NCBI RefSeq assembly: GCF_022213065.1
Contig: NZ_JAKLJA010000011.1
Location: forward strand, 1-64,000
Direction of reading: 5' to 3'
Origin: Paraburkholderia tagetis
Lineage (GTDB): Bacteria > Pseudomonadota > Gammaproteobacteria > Burkholderiales > Burkholderiaceae
DNA: 64,000 nt
The notes under the pieces are model-generated. The model was not told the origin of the DNA and searched no databases. It was given only the letters and a program-made list of their open reading frames with translations. Of this stretch, positions 34,527 through 44,680 are shown piece after piece. Every line of letters begins with the position of its first letter. Positions within the stretch are counted from its first letter, which is position 1. Made by a program: the position numbers and the translations under genes.

Positions 34527-35936
34527 ATGGCAAAGACGCTCTACGACAAGTTGTGGGACTCTCATGTGGTCCACACGGAAGACGACGGCACGACGCTCCT
34601 TTACATCGACCGTCAACTGCTGCACGAAGTCACCAGTCCGCAGGCATTCGAAGGGCTGAAGCTGCACGAGCGCCCGGTGTGGCGCATCAGCGCGAACCTG
34701 GCCGTTTCCGACCATAACGTGCCCACCACCGACCGCAGCCACGGCATCGCCGACCCGGTCTCGAAGCTCCAGGTGGACACGCTCGACGCGAACTGCGACG
34801 CCTTCGGCATCACGCAGTTCAAGATGAACGACCAGCGTCAGGGCATCGTTCACATCGTAGGTCCTGAGCAGGGCGCGACGCTGCCCGGCATGACCATCGT
34901 CTGCGGCGACTCGCACACCTCCACGCACGGCGCGTTCGGCGCGCTCGCGCACGGCATCGGCACCTCGGAAGTCGAGCACGTGCTGGCCACGCAAACGCTC
35001 TTGCAAAAGAAGAGCAAGAACCTGCTCGTGAAGGTCGAAGGCCAACTGCCGCGCGGCTGCACCGCGAAGGACATCGTGCTCGCCATCATCGGCAAGATCG
35101 GCACGGCGGGCGGTACGGGCTACGCCATGGAGTTCGGCGGCTCGATGATCCGCGGCCTCTCCATGGAAGGCCGCATGACCGTGTGCAACATGGCGATCGA
35201 GGCCGGCGCGCGCGCGGGCATGGTCGCCGTGGACGACACCACGATCGACTATCTCAAGGGCCGTCCGTTTTCGCCGCAAGGCGTGGAGTGGGATCAGGCC
35301 GTCGAATACTGGAAGACCTTCCGCACCGACGACGGCGCGCACTTCGACCACGTGGTCGAATTGAGCGCAGCCGACATCGTGCCGCAGGTCACCTGGGGCA
35401 CCTCGCCCGAAATGGTCACCTCGGTCGATGGCCGCGTGCCCGATCCCGAGCGCGAAAAGGATCCGGTCAAGCGCAACGCGATGGAACGCGCGCTGCAATA
35501 CATGGCGCTCGAGCCGAACACGCCGATCGAATCGATCAAGCCGGACAAGATCTTCATCGGTTCGTGCACCAACGCGCGCATTGAAGACCTGCGCTCCGCC
35601 GCTTACGTCGTGAAGAAGCTCGGTCGCCGCGTCGCGTCGAACATCCGTCTGGCGATGGTCGTGCCGGGCTCGGGCCTCGTGAAGGCACAGGCCGAGCGCG
35701 AAGGCCTCGACAAGGTGTTCACCGAAGCGGGCTTCGAATGGCGCGAGCCGGGCTGCTCGATGTGCCTCGCGATGAATGCCGACCGGCTGGAGCCGGGCGA
35801 GCGCTGCGCGTCCACCTCGAACCGCAACTTCGAAGGCCGTCAGGGCGCGGGCGGGCGCACGCACCTCGTGAGCCCGGCCATGGCCGCCGCAGCGGCAATC
35901 GAAGGGCATTTCGTCGACATTCGCAAGCTGGGCTGA
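34527..35936 (+). CDS. leuC: 3-isopropylmalate dehydratase large subunit
   Basis: A 469-residue aconitase-family enzyme that isomerises 2- to 3-isopropylmalate in leucine synthesis. Cluster cysteines are in [14 protein letters not shown] and [14 protein letters not shown] 34527 gives the standard [15 protein letters not shown] start. leuD follows after 13 bases; the entericidin gene often found between them in Burkholderia is absent. Confidence 0.97.
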   Translation: MAKTLYDKLWDSHVVHTEDDGTTLLYIDRQLLHEVTSPQAFEGLKLHERPVWRISANLAVSDHNVPTTDRSHGIADPVSKLQVDTLDANCDAFGITQFKMNDQRQGIVHIVGPEQGATLPGMTIVCGDSHTSTHGAFGALAHGIGTSEVEHVLATQTLLQKKSKNLLVKVEGQLPRGCTAKDIVLAIIGKIGTAGGTGYAMEFGGSMIRGLSMEGRMTVCNMAIEAGARAGMVAVDDTTIDYLKGRPFSPQGVEWDQAVEYWKTFRTDDGAHFDHVVELSAADIVPQVTWGTSPEMVTSVDGRVPDPEREKDPVKRNAMERALQYMALEPNTPIESIKPDKIFIGSCTNARIEDLRSAAYVVKKLGRRVASNIRLAMVVPGSGLVKAQAEREGLDKVFTEAGFEWREPGCSMCLAMNADRLEPGERCASTSNRNFEGRQGAGGRTHLVSPAMAAAAAIEGHFVDIRKLG

Positions 35937-35949
35937 GGCTACACGGATC

Positions 35950-36600
35950 ATGGAAAAATTCATCGTACACACCGGCGTCGTGGCGCCGCTCGATCGCGAG
36001 AACGTGGACACCGACGCGATCATCCCGAAGCAGTTCCTCAAGTCGATCAAGCGCACCGGCTTCGGCCCGAACGCCTTCGACGAATGGCGCTATCTCGATC
36101 ACGGCGAACCGGGCCAGGATAACTCGAAGCGCCCGCTCAACCCGGACTTCGTGCTGAACCAGCCGCGCTACCAGGGCGCGTCCATTCTGCTCACGCGCAA
36201 GAACTTCGGTTGCGGCAGCTCGCGCGAGCACGCGCCGTGGGCGCTCGACCAGTACGGCTTCCGCGCGATCATCGCGCCGAGCTTCGCCGACATTTTCTAT
36301 AACAACTGCTTCAAGAACGGCCTGCTGCCGATCGTTCTCTCCGAGTCGGACGTCGATCATCTGTTCAACGAAACGTATGCGTTCAATGGCTTCCAGCTCA
36401 CTATCGATCTGGACAAGCAGGTCGTGCGTACGACCGACGGCGCGAAGGAATATCCGTTCGAAGTGGCTGCGTTCCGCCGCTACTGCCTCCTGAATGGCTT
36501 TGACGATATTGCTCTTACGCTGCGTCACGCCGACAAAATCCGCCAGTTCGAAGCCGAGCGCCTCGTGCGCCAGCCGTGGCTGAAGAATCGCGTGATCTAA
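35950..36600 (+). CDS. leuD: 3-isopropylmalate dehydratase small subunit
   Basis: A 216-residue partner of LeuC, forming the swivel domain with the conserved [15 protein letters not shown] motif. Spacing to leuB is 55 bases. Confidence 0.97.
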   Translation: MEKFIVHTGVVAPLDRENVDTDAIIPKQFLKSIKRTGFGPNAFDEWRYLDHGEPGQDNSKRPLNPDFVLNQPRYQGASILLTRKNFGCGSSREHAPWALDQYGFRAIIAPSFADIFYNNCFKNGLLPIVLSESDVDHLFNETYAFNGFQLTIDLDKQVVRTTDGAKEYPFEVAAFRRYCLLNGFDDIALTLRHADKIRQFEAERLVRQPWLKNRVI

Positions 36601-36655
36601 GCGCGCATCTGATTGCATCGCGCACCCAACACAAAACATAGCGAGGAATCACAGG

Positions 36656-37723
36656 ATGAAGATTGCAGTGTTGCCGGGCGACGGCATCGGTCCCGAGATC
36701 GTCAAGGAAGCCGTCAAGGTTCTCAATGTGCTCGGCGAGAAGTTCGAGCTGGAAGAAGCGCCCGTTGGCGGCGCGGGCTACGAGGCGAGCGGCCATCCGC
36801 TGCCCGAAGCGACGCTCGCGTTGGCGAAGGCCGCTGACGCGATCCTGTTCGGCGCCGTGGGCGACTGGAAGTACGACAAGCTCGAGCGCGCGCTGCGTCC
36901 GGAGCAGGCCATTCTGGGCCTGCGCAAGCATCTGGAGCTGTTCGCGAATTTCCGTCCGGCGATCTGCTATCCGCAGCTTACGGGCGCTTCGTCGCTCAAG
37001 CCGGAAATCGTTTCGGGTCTCGACATCCTGATCGTGCGCGAGCTGAACGGCGACATCTACTTCGGCCAGCCGCGCGGCACGCGCGAAGCGCCGGACGGCA
37101 ACTTCAAGGGCGCGCGCGAAGGCTTCGACACGATGCGTTATGCGGAGCCCGAAGTGCGCCGCATCGCGCACGTGGCTTTCCAGGCCGCCCAAAAGCGCCA
37201 GAAGAAGCTCACTTCGGTCGACAAGGCCAATGTGCTCGAAACCTCGCAGTTCTGGAAGGACATCGTGATCGATGTCTCGAAGGAGTACCCGGACGTCGAG
37301 CTTTCGCACATGTACGTCGATAACGCGGCCATGCAGCTCGTGAAGGCGCCCAAGGCGTTCGACGTGGTGGTCACCGGCAACATGTTCGGCGACATCCTCT
37401 CGGACGAAGCGGCCATGCTCACGGGCTCGATCGGCATGCTGCCCTCGGCCTCGCTCGACAAGAACAACAAGGGCCTGTACGAGCCTTCGCACGGCTCGGC
37501 GCCGGACATCGCGGGCAAGGGCATCGCCAATCCGCTCGCGACCATTCTTTCGGCCGCGATGATGCTGCGCTATTCGCTCGGCCGCGCCGAGCAGGCGGAC
37601 CGCATCGAGAACGCGGTGAAGAAGGTGCTCGAGCAGGGCTATCGCACCGCCGACATCGTCACGCCGGATTGCAAGAAGGTCGGCACGGCGGAAATGGGCG
37701 ACGCGGTGGTCGCGGCGCTGTAA
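36656..37723 (+). CDS. leuB: 3-isopropylmalate dehydrogenase
   Basis: A 355-residue NAD-dependent enzyme completing the leucine branch. Signatures: [15 protein letters not shown] at the N-terminus, metal/substrate [10 protein letters not shown], and [18 protein letters not shown]. Ends the leuCDB unit; an intrinsic terminator follows. Confidence 0.98.
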   Translation: MKIAVLPGDGIGPEIVKEAVKVLNVLGEKFELEEAPVGGAGYEASGHPLPEATLALAKAADAILFGAVGDWKYDKLERALRPEQAILGLRKHLELFANFRPAICYPQLTGASSLKPEIVSGLDILIVRELNGDIYFGQPRGTREAPDGNFKGAREGFDTMRYAEPEVRRIAHVAFQAAQKRQKKLTSVDKANVLETSQFWKDIVIDVSKEYPDVELSHMYVDNAAMQLVKAPKAFDVVVTGNMFGDILSDEAAMLTGSIGMLPSASLDKNNKGLYEPSHGSAPDIAGKGIANPLATILSAAMMLRYSLGRAEQADRIENAVKKVLEQGYRTADIVTPDCKKVGTAEMGDAVVAAL

Positions 37724-37736
37724 AACAGTCGTAAAA

Positions 37737-37774
37737 GGGCATGCCTGAGAAGGTTTCAGGCGTGCCCTTTTTTC
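37737..37774 (+). terminator. Rho-independent terminator after leuB
   Basis: GGGCATGCCTGA pairs with TCAGGCGTGCCC around a short loop, followed by six Ts. It separates the leu genes from the asd leader, so asd needs its own promoter. Confidence 0.9.
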
Positions 37775-37838
37775 GTTGTGCGGATGCAGGGTTCAAGGCG
37801 GCGTGCCGCCGCAGGGCGCGTCGTTAATCGCGGGAAAC

Positions 37839-37882
37839 GCGTGGAAAGCGCGTGGAAAGCGCGTGGAAAGCGCGTGGAAAAT
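37839..37882 (+). repeat. Four tandem copies of GCGTGGAAAGC upstream of the asd leader
   Basis: An 11-bp unit repeated four times (last copy ends AAAAT). It lies between the leuB terminator and the Ile/Thr-rich leader peptide, where the asd promoter should be. Could be iterated protein-binding sites or replication slippage. Confidence 0.85.
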
Positions 37883-37928
37883 GCGGGTAGCCCCGCGCGA
37901 AATTACGGTTTTCGTGTATATTGTTCCG

Positions 37929-38051
37929 ATGGCGACGATCCCCCAGATCACTTCTGTTTCGAAAATCCACGGCACGGCCCGTGTGATTTCGCTCGCCATC
38001 ACCACGATTATCACGAAAGCGATTATTACCAAAACGATCATCACTCGTTGA
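37929..38051 (+). CDS. Ile/Thr-rich leader peptide upstream of asd (putative attenuator)
   Basis: ATG 37929 to TGA 38051 encodes 40 residues, 11 Ile and 9 Thr. The last 17 residues are [17 protein letters not shown], strongly like the E. coli thr leader. It ends 82 bases before asd, whose product makes the Thr/Ile precursor. Codons here (ATT, AAA, ACT) are AT-richer than neighbouring genes. Weak points: no clear Shine-Dalgarno precedes the ATG. A TATATT at 37917-37922 could place the transcription start at or near the ATG, giving a leaderless message, though no matching -35 is evident. Other frames lack a start codon. Confidence 0.6.
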   Translation: MATIPQITSVSKIHGTARVISLAITTIITKAIITKTIITR

Positions 38052-38112
38052 TCGCTCGTCGTGCCCGCTCATCTTCCCCGCGCGGCCACGCCGGGCGAGC
38101 GAAGCGGGGAAG
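38052..38112 (+). promoter_or_regulatory. Competing stem-loops between leader peptide and asd
   Basis: Stem A: TCGCTCG (38052-38058) with CGAGCGA (38096-38102), extended by CCCG (38064-38067) with CGGG (38092-38095). Stem B: CTTCCCCGC (38073-38081) with GCGGGGAAG (38104-38112). The pairs cross, so only one can form. Stem A starts right after the leader stop codon, where a terminating ribosome would block it. Stem B lacks a T tract, so it is not a classical terminator. asd has AAGGG at 38123-38127. Confidence 0.5.
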
Positions 38113-38133
38113 TGTCCATATCAAGGGTTAATC

Positions 38134-39255
38134 ATGAACGTAGGTCTCGTAGGTTGGCGCGGCATGGTCGGCAGCGTGCTGATGCAGCGCATGCAGGAAG
38201 AACGCGATTTCGACCTGATCGAACCGGTGTTTTTCAGCACCAGTAACGCAGGCGGCGCGGCGCCGTCGTTCGCCAAAAACGAGACGAAGCTCAAGGACGC
38301 GAACAGTGTCGACGAGCTCAAGAAGTGCGACGTCATCATCACCTGTCAGGGCGGCGACTACACCAATGAGGTGTATCCGAAGCTGCGCGCCGCGAGCTGG
38401 AAGGGCTACTGGATCGACGCGGCCTCGGCGCTGCGCATGAAGGACGATGCGGTCATCATCCTCGACCCGGTCAACCTCGACGTCATCAAGGACGCGCTCG
38501 TCAAGGGCCAGAAGGATTTCGTCGGCGGCAACTGCACGGTCAGCCTGATGCTGATGGCGCTCGGCGGCCTGTTCCGCGAGAACCTCGTCGACTGGATGAC
38601 GGCCATGACCTATCAGGCCGCTTCGGGCGCGGGCGCGCAGAACATGCGCGAGTTGCTCTCGCAGATGGGCGCGCTCAACGCGGCGGTTGCGAGCGATCTC
38701 GCGAACCCGTCGTCGGCGATTCTTGACATCGACCGCAAGGTGCTCGCCACCATGAACAGCGACGCCATGCCCACCGCACACTTTGGCGTGCCGCTCGCGG
38801 GCTCGCTGATCCCCTGGATCGACAAGGACCTCGGCAACGGCATGTCGAAGGAAGAGTGGAAGGGCGGCGCGGAAACCAACAAGATTCTCGGCAAGCCGGC
38901 CATGGGCGAGCCGGGTTCGATTCCGGTGGACGGCCTGTGCGTGCGCGTCGGCGCGATGCGCTGCCACTCGCAGGCGCTCACGATCAAGCTCAAGAAGGAC
39001 GTGCCGCTCGACGAGATCGACGGCATCCTCGCCTCGGCCAACGACTGGGTCAAGGTCGTGCCGAACCAGCGCGAAGTCTCGATGCGCGAGTTGTCGCCGG
39101 CGGTCGTCACGGGCACGCTCTCGGTGCCGGTCGGCCGTCTGCGCAAGCTGGCGATGGGCGGCGAGTATCTCTCCGCGTTCACTGTCGGCGACCAGCTCCT
39201 GTGGGGCGCCGCCGAGCCGCTGCGCCGCATGCTGCGCATTCTGCTCGACAAGTGA
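38134..39255 (+). CDS. asd: Aspartate-semialdehyde dehydrogenase
   Basis: A 373-residue NADPH enzyme converting aspartyl phosphate to aspartate semialdehyde, the branch point to Lys/diaminopimelate, Met, Thr and Ile. N-terminal nucleotide motif [15 protein letters not shown], catalytic Cys in [17 protein letters not shown], His in [12 protein letters not shown]. Preceded by a putative Thr/Ile attenuator. The order asd-fimV-truA is conserved with Pseudomonas. Confidence 0.97.
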   Translation: MNVGLVGWRGMVGSVLMQRMQEERDFDLIEPVFFSTSNAGGAAPSFAKNETKLKDANSVDELKKCDVIITCQGGDYTNEVYPKLRAASWKGYWIDAASALRMKDDAVIILDPVNLDVIKDALVKGQKDFVGGNCTVSLMLMALGGLFRENLVDWMTAMTYQAASGAGAQNMRELLSQMGALNAAVASDLANPSSAILDIDRKVLATMNSDAMPTAHFGVPLAGSLIPWIDKDLGNGMSKEEWKGGAETNKILGKPAMGEPGSIPVDGLCVRVGAMRCHSQALTIKLKKDVPLDEIDGILASANDWVKVVPNQREVSMRELSPAVVTGTLSVPVGRLRKLAMGGEYLSAFTVGDQLLWGAAEPLRRMLRILLDK

Positions 39256-39297
39256 ATGAATTAAACTACGCGCCTAATGACGCGTAGACAGGGTGAT

Positions 39298-39328
39298 AAA
39301 GCGCCGCGCCAGTCGCGGCGCTTTTTTA
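39298..39328 (+). terminator. Rho-independent terminator after asd
   Basis: GCGCCGC (39301-39307) and GCGGCGC (39315-39321), extendable by AAA/TTT, followed by six Ts. Confidence 0.9.
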
Positions 39329-39495
39329 TTTCCGGGATGTTTCCGGGCGCCGGGCTGCAGGGCGCCGAGTTGCCGGAAGCCGGCGCATGGCCGGCCATCT
39401 CACACGCAACGAACTTCCGTTTCATCGACTGCCGCGCGAGCGGTGTGCCAGGGCATCTGATGATCGTTCGATTTGAATCCATTCCAAACCCAACC

Positions 39496-41778
39496 ATGAA
39501 AGCGCGACGGGCGCGCCGTGCCGCCGTTGCGGTGTCCGCGGCGGCGCTGGTCGCCGTGACCGGCACTGTGGGCGTGGCCCACGCGCAAGGCGGCGCCACG
39601 CAGGCAGCAACAACACATGCAGTCACGCATGCAGCGACGCATGCAGCAACGCATGCAGCAACGCATGCAGCAACGCATGCAGCCGCGCCGGCCGTAACGC
39701 AAGCAGCCGCAGCCGCAGCGGCGAGCGGCGCTGCCGCTGCCGCCTCGGGTGCGTCTGCTACCGCTGCGGCGTTGCCCGTGATTGGCCAGTACACCATCCG
39801 CGCGGGGCAGTCGCTGCACGATGTGGCCGTTGATGTCACGCAGTCGCACGACAAGACGGTGATCGCGCGCGCGAGCCAGGCGCTGTTCGACGCGAATCCC
39901 GCCGCGTTCATGAAGCACGATCCGAGCCGCCTCAAGGTGGGCGCCGTGCTGAACGTGCCGGGCACGCCGGATATGGCTAGCGGCGCAGCCGGTGCTTCTA
40001 CGCCTGCGGCGGGGGCCTCTGCTGCCGTGGGGGCCGGCGCCTCGGCGCCTGCCGCTGGGGCAAGCGCGCCCGGCGCTGCGGTTGGCATGGCTCCGGCTTC
40101 GGGCGCCACGAGTTCCAGTTCCGCGACCCATGCGACGGCGGCCACGGCGGCAAGTACGGCGGCGACTTCCGCAGCCGCAAGCGCTAGCACGGGCGTGAAC
40201 GCTGGCGTCCCCGCGGCGAGCAGCGCAGCAGGCGCCTCGGCGTCCCTGGAGGCTGGCGCGAGCGCGGCGAACGCGCAGGCCGCATCCGGTGCCTCGGCCG
40301 AAGCGAGCGCGGGTGCAGCGCCCGCATCGGCCAGCGACGCCCATTCGTGGAGCGGCGCCGTTCAGACCGCACCGAGCGCAGGTGAGGCGTCGGGCGCGTC
40401 CGCGACGCCGGGCACGGCGGCATCGGCGCCCATCACGGTATCGAGCCTGCAACAGTTGCTGGCACTCAAGAATCGCGTGCTGATGGCCTTGCAGCAGCAC
40501 GGCATCGGCAAGCAGGCGCGCGTGGCCGGCGCTCCGGCCGGGACGTCGGGTGCGCATGGCGGCGCCCCGGCCGGTGGCGCGCTGCCGGGAGCGAACGGCA
40601 CGCAGCCCGAGATTTCGCCGATCACGCTCGGCGGCGTGGCTGCGCTCGTGCTGGCATTCGTCGCGCTGGTCGTGCGCTTGCTCATGCGCAAACGTCGCAA
40701 GCCGGTGCCTGCGGCCAGCGAAAACGCGGCGGAGCCGCCGCGTTCGGCCGCTCCGCCGTCCGTTCCGCCATCCGAGCACGAAGCTGCGCCGGCGCCACAC
40801 GAAACGCCGGTACAGCCTGCCGCGCCTCTGGGCGCCGGCGCGGCAGCCGCAGCCGCAGCAGCGGTGGAGGCGCAGGTCGAGACGCCGGCCGAGCCGCCCC
40901 AGCGCGACGCCACGCTCGACCGTGCAGCGGATGCGGCCAGCCTCGCGGCGGCTGCCGAACTCGGCGGCGAGGCACTTCCGCCGCCGGGGTTTGAGGCAAG
41001 CCCGATCGAACTGACGATACCGGCTGTGCAAGTCGAACCGCGAGCCGAACAGCAAGCTGAACAGCGGGCCGAGCCACAAGCAGAGCCACCAACCCCCGCC
41101 GCCGAGGCCGAGGCGCCCACGGCCGCGATCGAACCTGCTGCGCCTGTTGCGGCAGCAGCGCCGCTGCACGAACCACAAGCAGCGGGCGACCATGCAGCGC
41201 CCGAAACACCTTCAGAATCGCTTGCTGCACCCGTTGTCCCACTAGAACAAAAAGTAGAAATGCCACACCTGGAAGTACCGCTGGAAGTGCCGCAAGAGTT
41301 TCCGAAGTCCGCACTGGATGCCCTCGGCGGGCTCGACATGCCGCTGCCGCCGCGCGTCGAAACCCCGTTGCCGATGCCCGGCGCTCCGATCTCGACAGAG
41401 CCGGTCGCGACGCCCGAGACGATCGCGCGTCAGACGCTGCCGTTTGCCCAGCCGCCCGTGCTGCCGGCCGGGGCGGCCATCGAGGCGGGCACCGCGGGCG
41501 CAGGCGCAATCGCAGGCCTGGGCGCGCCGCGCTTCGGTACGCTCACGCTCGATTTCGACCTGAATCTGCCGGCCGATTCCGCCGAGCCGCTGCCGGTTTT
41601 CACGCCGGAGCAGCTCTCGCGCATCGCCCGCAACAAGCTTGACCTTGCGCACGAATACATCGCGCTTGGCGACCTGTCCGGCGCCCGCTCGCTGATCAAC
41701 GAAGTGATCGAGTCGAACGACCACGCCACGCGCGCCGATGCGCAGGCGCTGCTGTCGACGCTCTCGCCGCTGTCCTGA
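39496..41778 (+). CDS. fimV: FimV/HubP-family polar landmark protein
   Basis: A 760-residue protein (start ATG 39496; the frame is open upstream but homologues begin near the signal peptide). Signal peptide ends at AHAQ; then Thr-His-Ala-Ala repeats, a LysM-like FimV domain (about 95-155, YTIRAGQSLHDVAVDV), a long Ala/Pro-rich periplasmic region, one TM helix (about 375-398), an acidic cytoplasmic region and the conserved C-terminal FimV helix pair (IARNKLDLAHEYIALGDLSG). It organises pili or poles. Low complexity makes borders uncertain. Confidence 0.85.
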   Translation: MKARRARRAAVAVSAAALVAVTGTVGVAHAQGGATQAATTHAVTHAATHAATHAATHAATHAAAPAVTQAAAAAAASGAAAAASGASATAAALPVIGQYTIRAGQSLHDVAVDVTQSHDKTVIARASQALFDANPAAFMKHDPSRLKVGAVLNVPGTPDMASGAAGASTPAAGASAAVGAGASAPAAGASAPGAAVGMAPASGATSSSSATHATAATAASTAATSAAASASTGVNAGVPAASSAAGASASLEAGASAANAQAASGASAEASAGAAPASASDAHSWSGAVQTAPSAGEASGASATPGTAASAPITVSSLQQLLALKNRVLMALQQHGIGKQARVAGAPAGTSGAHGGAPAGGALPGANGTQPEISPITLGGVAALVLAFVALVVRLLMRKRRKPVPAASENAAEPPRSAAPPSVPPSEHEAAPAPHETPVQPAAPLGAGAAAAAAAAVEAQVETPAEPPQRDATLDRAADAASLAAAAELGGEALPPPGFEASPIELTIPAVQVEPRAEQQAEQRAEPQAEPPTPAAEAEAPTAAIEPAAPVAAAAPLHEPQAAGDHAAPETPSESLAAPVVPLEQKVEMPHLEVPLEVPQEFPKSALDALGGLDMPLPPRVETPLPMPGAPISTEPVATPETIARQTLPFAQPPVLPAGAAIEAGTAGAGAIAGLGAPRFGTLTLDFDLNLPADSAEPLPVFTPEQLSRIARNKLDLAHEYIALGDLSGARSLINEVIESNDHATRADAQALLSTLSPLS

Positions 41779-41793
41779 CGTTGCATCCGATAT

Positions 41794-42597
41794 ATGCGTA
41801 TCGCGCTAGGAATCCAGTACGACGGGGCCGCCTTCTGCGGCTGGCAATCGCAGCCGCACGGCAAGACGGTGCAGGACGCGCTCGAGCGCGCGCTGCGCGA
41901 GTTTGCGACCGTGCCGCTGTCCACTGTCGTCGCGGGCCGTACCGACACGGGCGTGCACGGCCTGGGCCAGGTCGTGCACTTCGACACCGACCTCAACCGC
42001 ACGCCATTCTCGTGGGTGCGCGGCACCAACGCGTTCCTGCCGCCGACGGTCGCCGTGCAGTGGGCCCAGCCGATGCCAGAGGCATTTCACGCGCGCTTTT
42101 CGGCGTTCGAGCGCACGTATTACTACGCGCTCTATGTGAACGCGGTGCGCTCGCCCATGCTGGCGGGCCGGGCGGGCTGGATCCACACGCCGCTCGACGT
42201 GGACGCCATGCGCGAAGCGGCTGCCTGCCTGATCGGCGAGCATGATTTTTCGGCGTTTCGCTCGTCCGAGTGCCAGTCGAAGACGCCCGTGAAGCACCTG
42301 TATCAGATCGACATCCGGCCGCTGGGCGATTTCATCCACTTCCGCTTCCGTGCGAACGCGTTCCTCCACCACATGGTGCGCAACTTGATGGGCTGTCTGG
42401 TGGCGGTGGGGCGGGGCCGCTATCCGGCCACGTGGATGGCCGAGGTGCTGGCCGGGCTCGATCGCACCAAGGCCGCGCCGACCTTCATGCCGGACGGTCT
42501 CTATCTTGCCCAAGTAGGCTATCCTGACGAGTTCGCGGTACCCGCCGCGCATACGGCGAGCGTGCCGTGGAGCACGGTCTGGACCGATGAGGCGTAG
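41794..42597 (+). CDS. truA: tRNA pseudouridine(38-40) synthase
   Basis: A 267-residue TruA modifying uridines 38-40 in the tRNA anticodon arm. The catalytic Asp is in [35 protein letters not shown] is the second hallmark. It follows fimV by 15 bases. Confidence 0.97.
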   Translation: MRIALGIQYDGAAFCGWQSQPHGKTVQDALERALREFATVPLSTVVAGRTDTGVHGLGQVVHFDTDLNRTPFSWVRGTNAFLPPTVAVQWAQPMPEAFHARFSAFERTYYYALYVNAVRSPMLAGRAGWIHTPLDVDAMREAAACLIGEHDFSAFRSSECQSKTPVKHLYQIDIRPLGDFIHFRFRANAFLHHMVRNLMGCLVAVGRGRYPATWMAEVLAGLDRTKAAPTFMPDGLYLAQVGYPDEFAVPAAHTASVPWSTVWTDEA

Positions 42598-42717
42598 CGC
42601 CGGCCAGCTTGCTTCAGAAGCGCACGCCTACTTCGCGGGAGTTGCGCGAAGCCGCTGCTAAATGTCGCTAAAACCCGCGCGAAATTGCCAGCAAAACCAG
42701 CTATCGAACCTCAAGCC

Positions 42718-43404
42718 ATGACCCCAGCCGAGCAACCCGCCACCGCCGCCACGCACCGCACGCGCATCAAGCTATGCGGGCTTTCGACGCCCGAGGCAGT
42801 CGCGCACGCGATCGACCTGGGGGCCGACGCCATCGGGCTCGTGTTCTATCCGCCCAGCGCGCGCTCGGTGAGCGTGGCCCAGGCCGTCGAACTCACCCAC
42901 GATATTCCGCCGTTCGTCTCGGTGGTGGGGCTGTTCGTGAACGCCACGCCGCAATGGATCGGCGAGGTGGCGAGCAACGTCTCGCTCACGCTGTTGCAGT
43001 TTCACGGCGACGAAACGCCCGACCAGTGCGAATCGCTGGCTTCGGTTGCCGGTTTGCCCTGGTTGCGCGCGTTGCGGGTGGCGGCCGATACTCGCGAGGC
43101 CGATTTGATAGAATCGGCAAACCGTTATTCATCAGCCAGCGGCCTGCTTTTCGACACCCATGTCGAAGGCTACGGCGGCGGCGGGAAGGTCTTCGATTGG
43201 TCACTTATCCCCGCAGGGCTCGCGCGTCGGGCCGTTTTAAGTGGTGGCTTGAACGCGCAAAACGTCAGTGATGCGATTCGCCAGGTGCGTCCGTTCGCCG
43301 TCGATGTCTCCAGTGGCATTGAGGTACCGGGCGCGAAGGGCGTGAAAGATCACGCCCGCATGGCGGCGTTCGTGCGCGCAGTGCGCGAAGCGGACGCGGG
43401 ATAA
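42718..43404 (+). CDS. trpF: Phosphoribosylanthranilate isomerase
   Basis: A 228-residue TIM-barrel enzyme of tryptophan synthesis. The catalytic Cys lies in IKLCGLSTPEAV and the Asp in FAVDVSSGIEVPGAKG. ATG 42718 is chosen; a TTG 33 bases earlier is possible. trpB follows after 61 bases. Confidence 0.95.
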   Translation: MTPAEQPATAATHRTRIKLCGLSTPEAVAHAIDLGADAIGLVFYPPSARSVSVAQAVELTHDIPPFVSVVGLFVNATPQWIGEVASNVSLTLLQFHGDETPDQCESLASVAGLPWLRALRVAADTREADLIESANRYSSASGLLFDTHVEGYGGGGKVFDWSLIPAGLARRAVLSGGLNAQNVSDAIRQVRPFAVDVSSGIEVPGAKGVKDHARMAAFVRAVREADAG

Positions 43405-43465
43405 ATTTCTTGGGTTAACCGGCGCTTGCACAACGCAAGGTGCCGCTGGCCTTAGCGAGTGACTT

Positions 43466-44659
43466 ATGTACAATTTGCCCGATGAACGTGGCCATTTCGG
43501 CCCCTATGGCGGCGTATTCGCTGCCGAAACCCTGATGCAGGCGATCGACGAGCTGCGCGACGCCTATGCGAAATTCAAGGACGATCCCGACTTCGTCGCC
43601 GAATATGAGCGCGAGCTGAAGCATTTTGTCGGCCGTCCGTCGCCGATCTATCACGCACAGCGCTGGAGCGAGTTGCTGGGCGGCGCGCAGGTCTATCTCA
43701 AGCGCGAAGACCTGAACCACACCGGCGCGCACAAGGTGAATAACGTGATCGGCCAGGCGCTGCTCGCGAAGCGCATGGGCAAGCCGCGCGTGATCGCGGA
43801 AACCGGCGCGGGCCAGCATGGCGTGGCCACCGCGACTATCGCGGCGCGCTTCGGCATGGAGTGCGTGGTCTATATGGGCGCCGAGGACGTGCGTCGCCAG
43901 GCCGCCAACGTCTACCGCATGAAGCTGCTGGGCGCGACCGTCGTGCCCGTGGAATCGGGTTCGCGCACGCTCAAGGACGCGCTCAACGAAGCCATGCGCG
44001 ACTGGGTCACCAATGTCGAAAACACCTTCTACATCATCGGCACCGTGGCGGGCCCGCACCCGTATCCGATGATGGTGCGCGACTTCCAGCGCGTGATCGG
44101 CGACGAATGTCGCGTGCAGATGCCGGAAATGACGGGCCGCCAGCCCGACGCCGTGATCGCATGCGTGGGCGGCGGATCGAACGCGATGGGCATCTTTTAC
44201 CCGTATATCGAAGATAGTTCGGTGCAGTTGATCGGCGTCGAGCCTGCCGGCGACGGCATGGAGACGGGCCGTCATGCTGCCTCGCTCGCAGCCGGCACGC
44301 CGGGCGTGCTGCACGGCAACCGTACCTATCTGCTGCAGGACGAGAACGGCCAGATCATCGAAACGCACTCGGTCTCGGCGGGCCTCGACTATCCGGGCGT
44401 CGGTCCCGAGCACGCGTGGCTCAAGGACAGCGGCCGCGCGCAGTACGTGACCATCGACGACGAGGAAGCGCTCAAGGCATTCCACGACTGCTGCCGCATC
44501 GAGGGCATCATTCCCGCGCTCGAATCGAGCCACGCGCTCGCGTACGCGGCGAAACTGGCGCCCACACTGCCCAAGGACAAGGTTCTGCTGGTGAACCTGT
44601 CGGGCCGCGGCGACAAGGACATGCACACGGTCGCCGAGCGATCGGGCATCCAGTTCTGA
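43466..44659 (+). CDS. trpB: Tryptophan synthase beta chain
   Basis: A 397-residue PLP enzyme joining indole and serine. PLP lysine in [19 protein letters not shown], phosphate loop GGGSNAMG, and Glu in [19 protein letters not shown]. Only 21 bases separate it from the DNA methyltransferase gene. Confidence 0.98.
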   Translation: MYNLPDERGHFGPYGGVFAAETLMQAIDELRDAYAKFKDDPDFVAEYERELKHFVGRPSPIYHAQRWSELLGGAQVYLKREDLNHTGAHKVNNVIGQALLAKRMGKPRVIAETGAGQHGVATATIAARFGMECVVYMGAEDVRRQAANVYRMKLLGATVVPVESGSRTLKDALNEAMRDWVTNVENTFYIIGTVAGPHPYPMMVRDFQRVIGDECRVQMPEMTGRQPDAVIACVGGGSNAMGIFYPYIEDSSVQLIGVEPAGDGMETGRHAASLAAGTPGVLHGNRTYLLQDENGQIIETHSVSAGLDYPGVGPEHAWLKDSGRAQYVTIDDEEALKAFHDCCRIEGIIPALESSHALAYAAKLAPTLPKDKVLLVNLSGRGDKDMHTVAERSGIQF

Positions 44660-44680
44660 GCGCGCGGAGCGACCCCAGCG

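Noticed and set aside
37793..38044. Hydrophobic minus-strand frame opposite the leader
   Set aside because: The Val/Ile-rich start is simply the complement of the Ile/Thr codons; it runs on into Arg/Pro-rich sequence.
37778..38131. His/Asp/Tyr-rich frame overlapping the asd leader, ending just before asd
   Set aside because: It looks like a His-type leader ([11 protein letters not shown]), but has no start codon near the biased part; the Ile/Thr frame has ATG and TGA and makes pathway sense.
39400..41193. 597-codon minus-strand frame opposite fimV
   Set aside because: Arg/Gly/Cys-rich translation typical of antisense to an Ala/Pro-rich gene.
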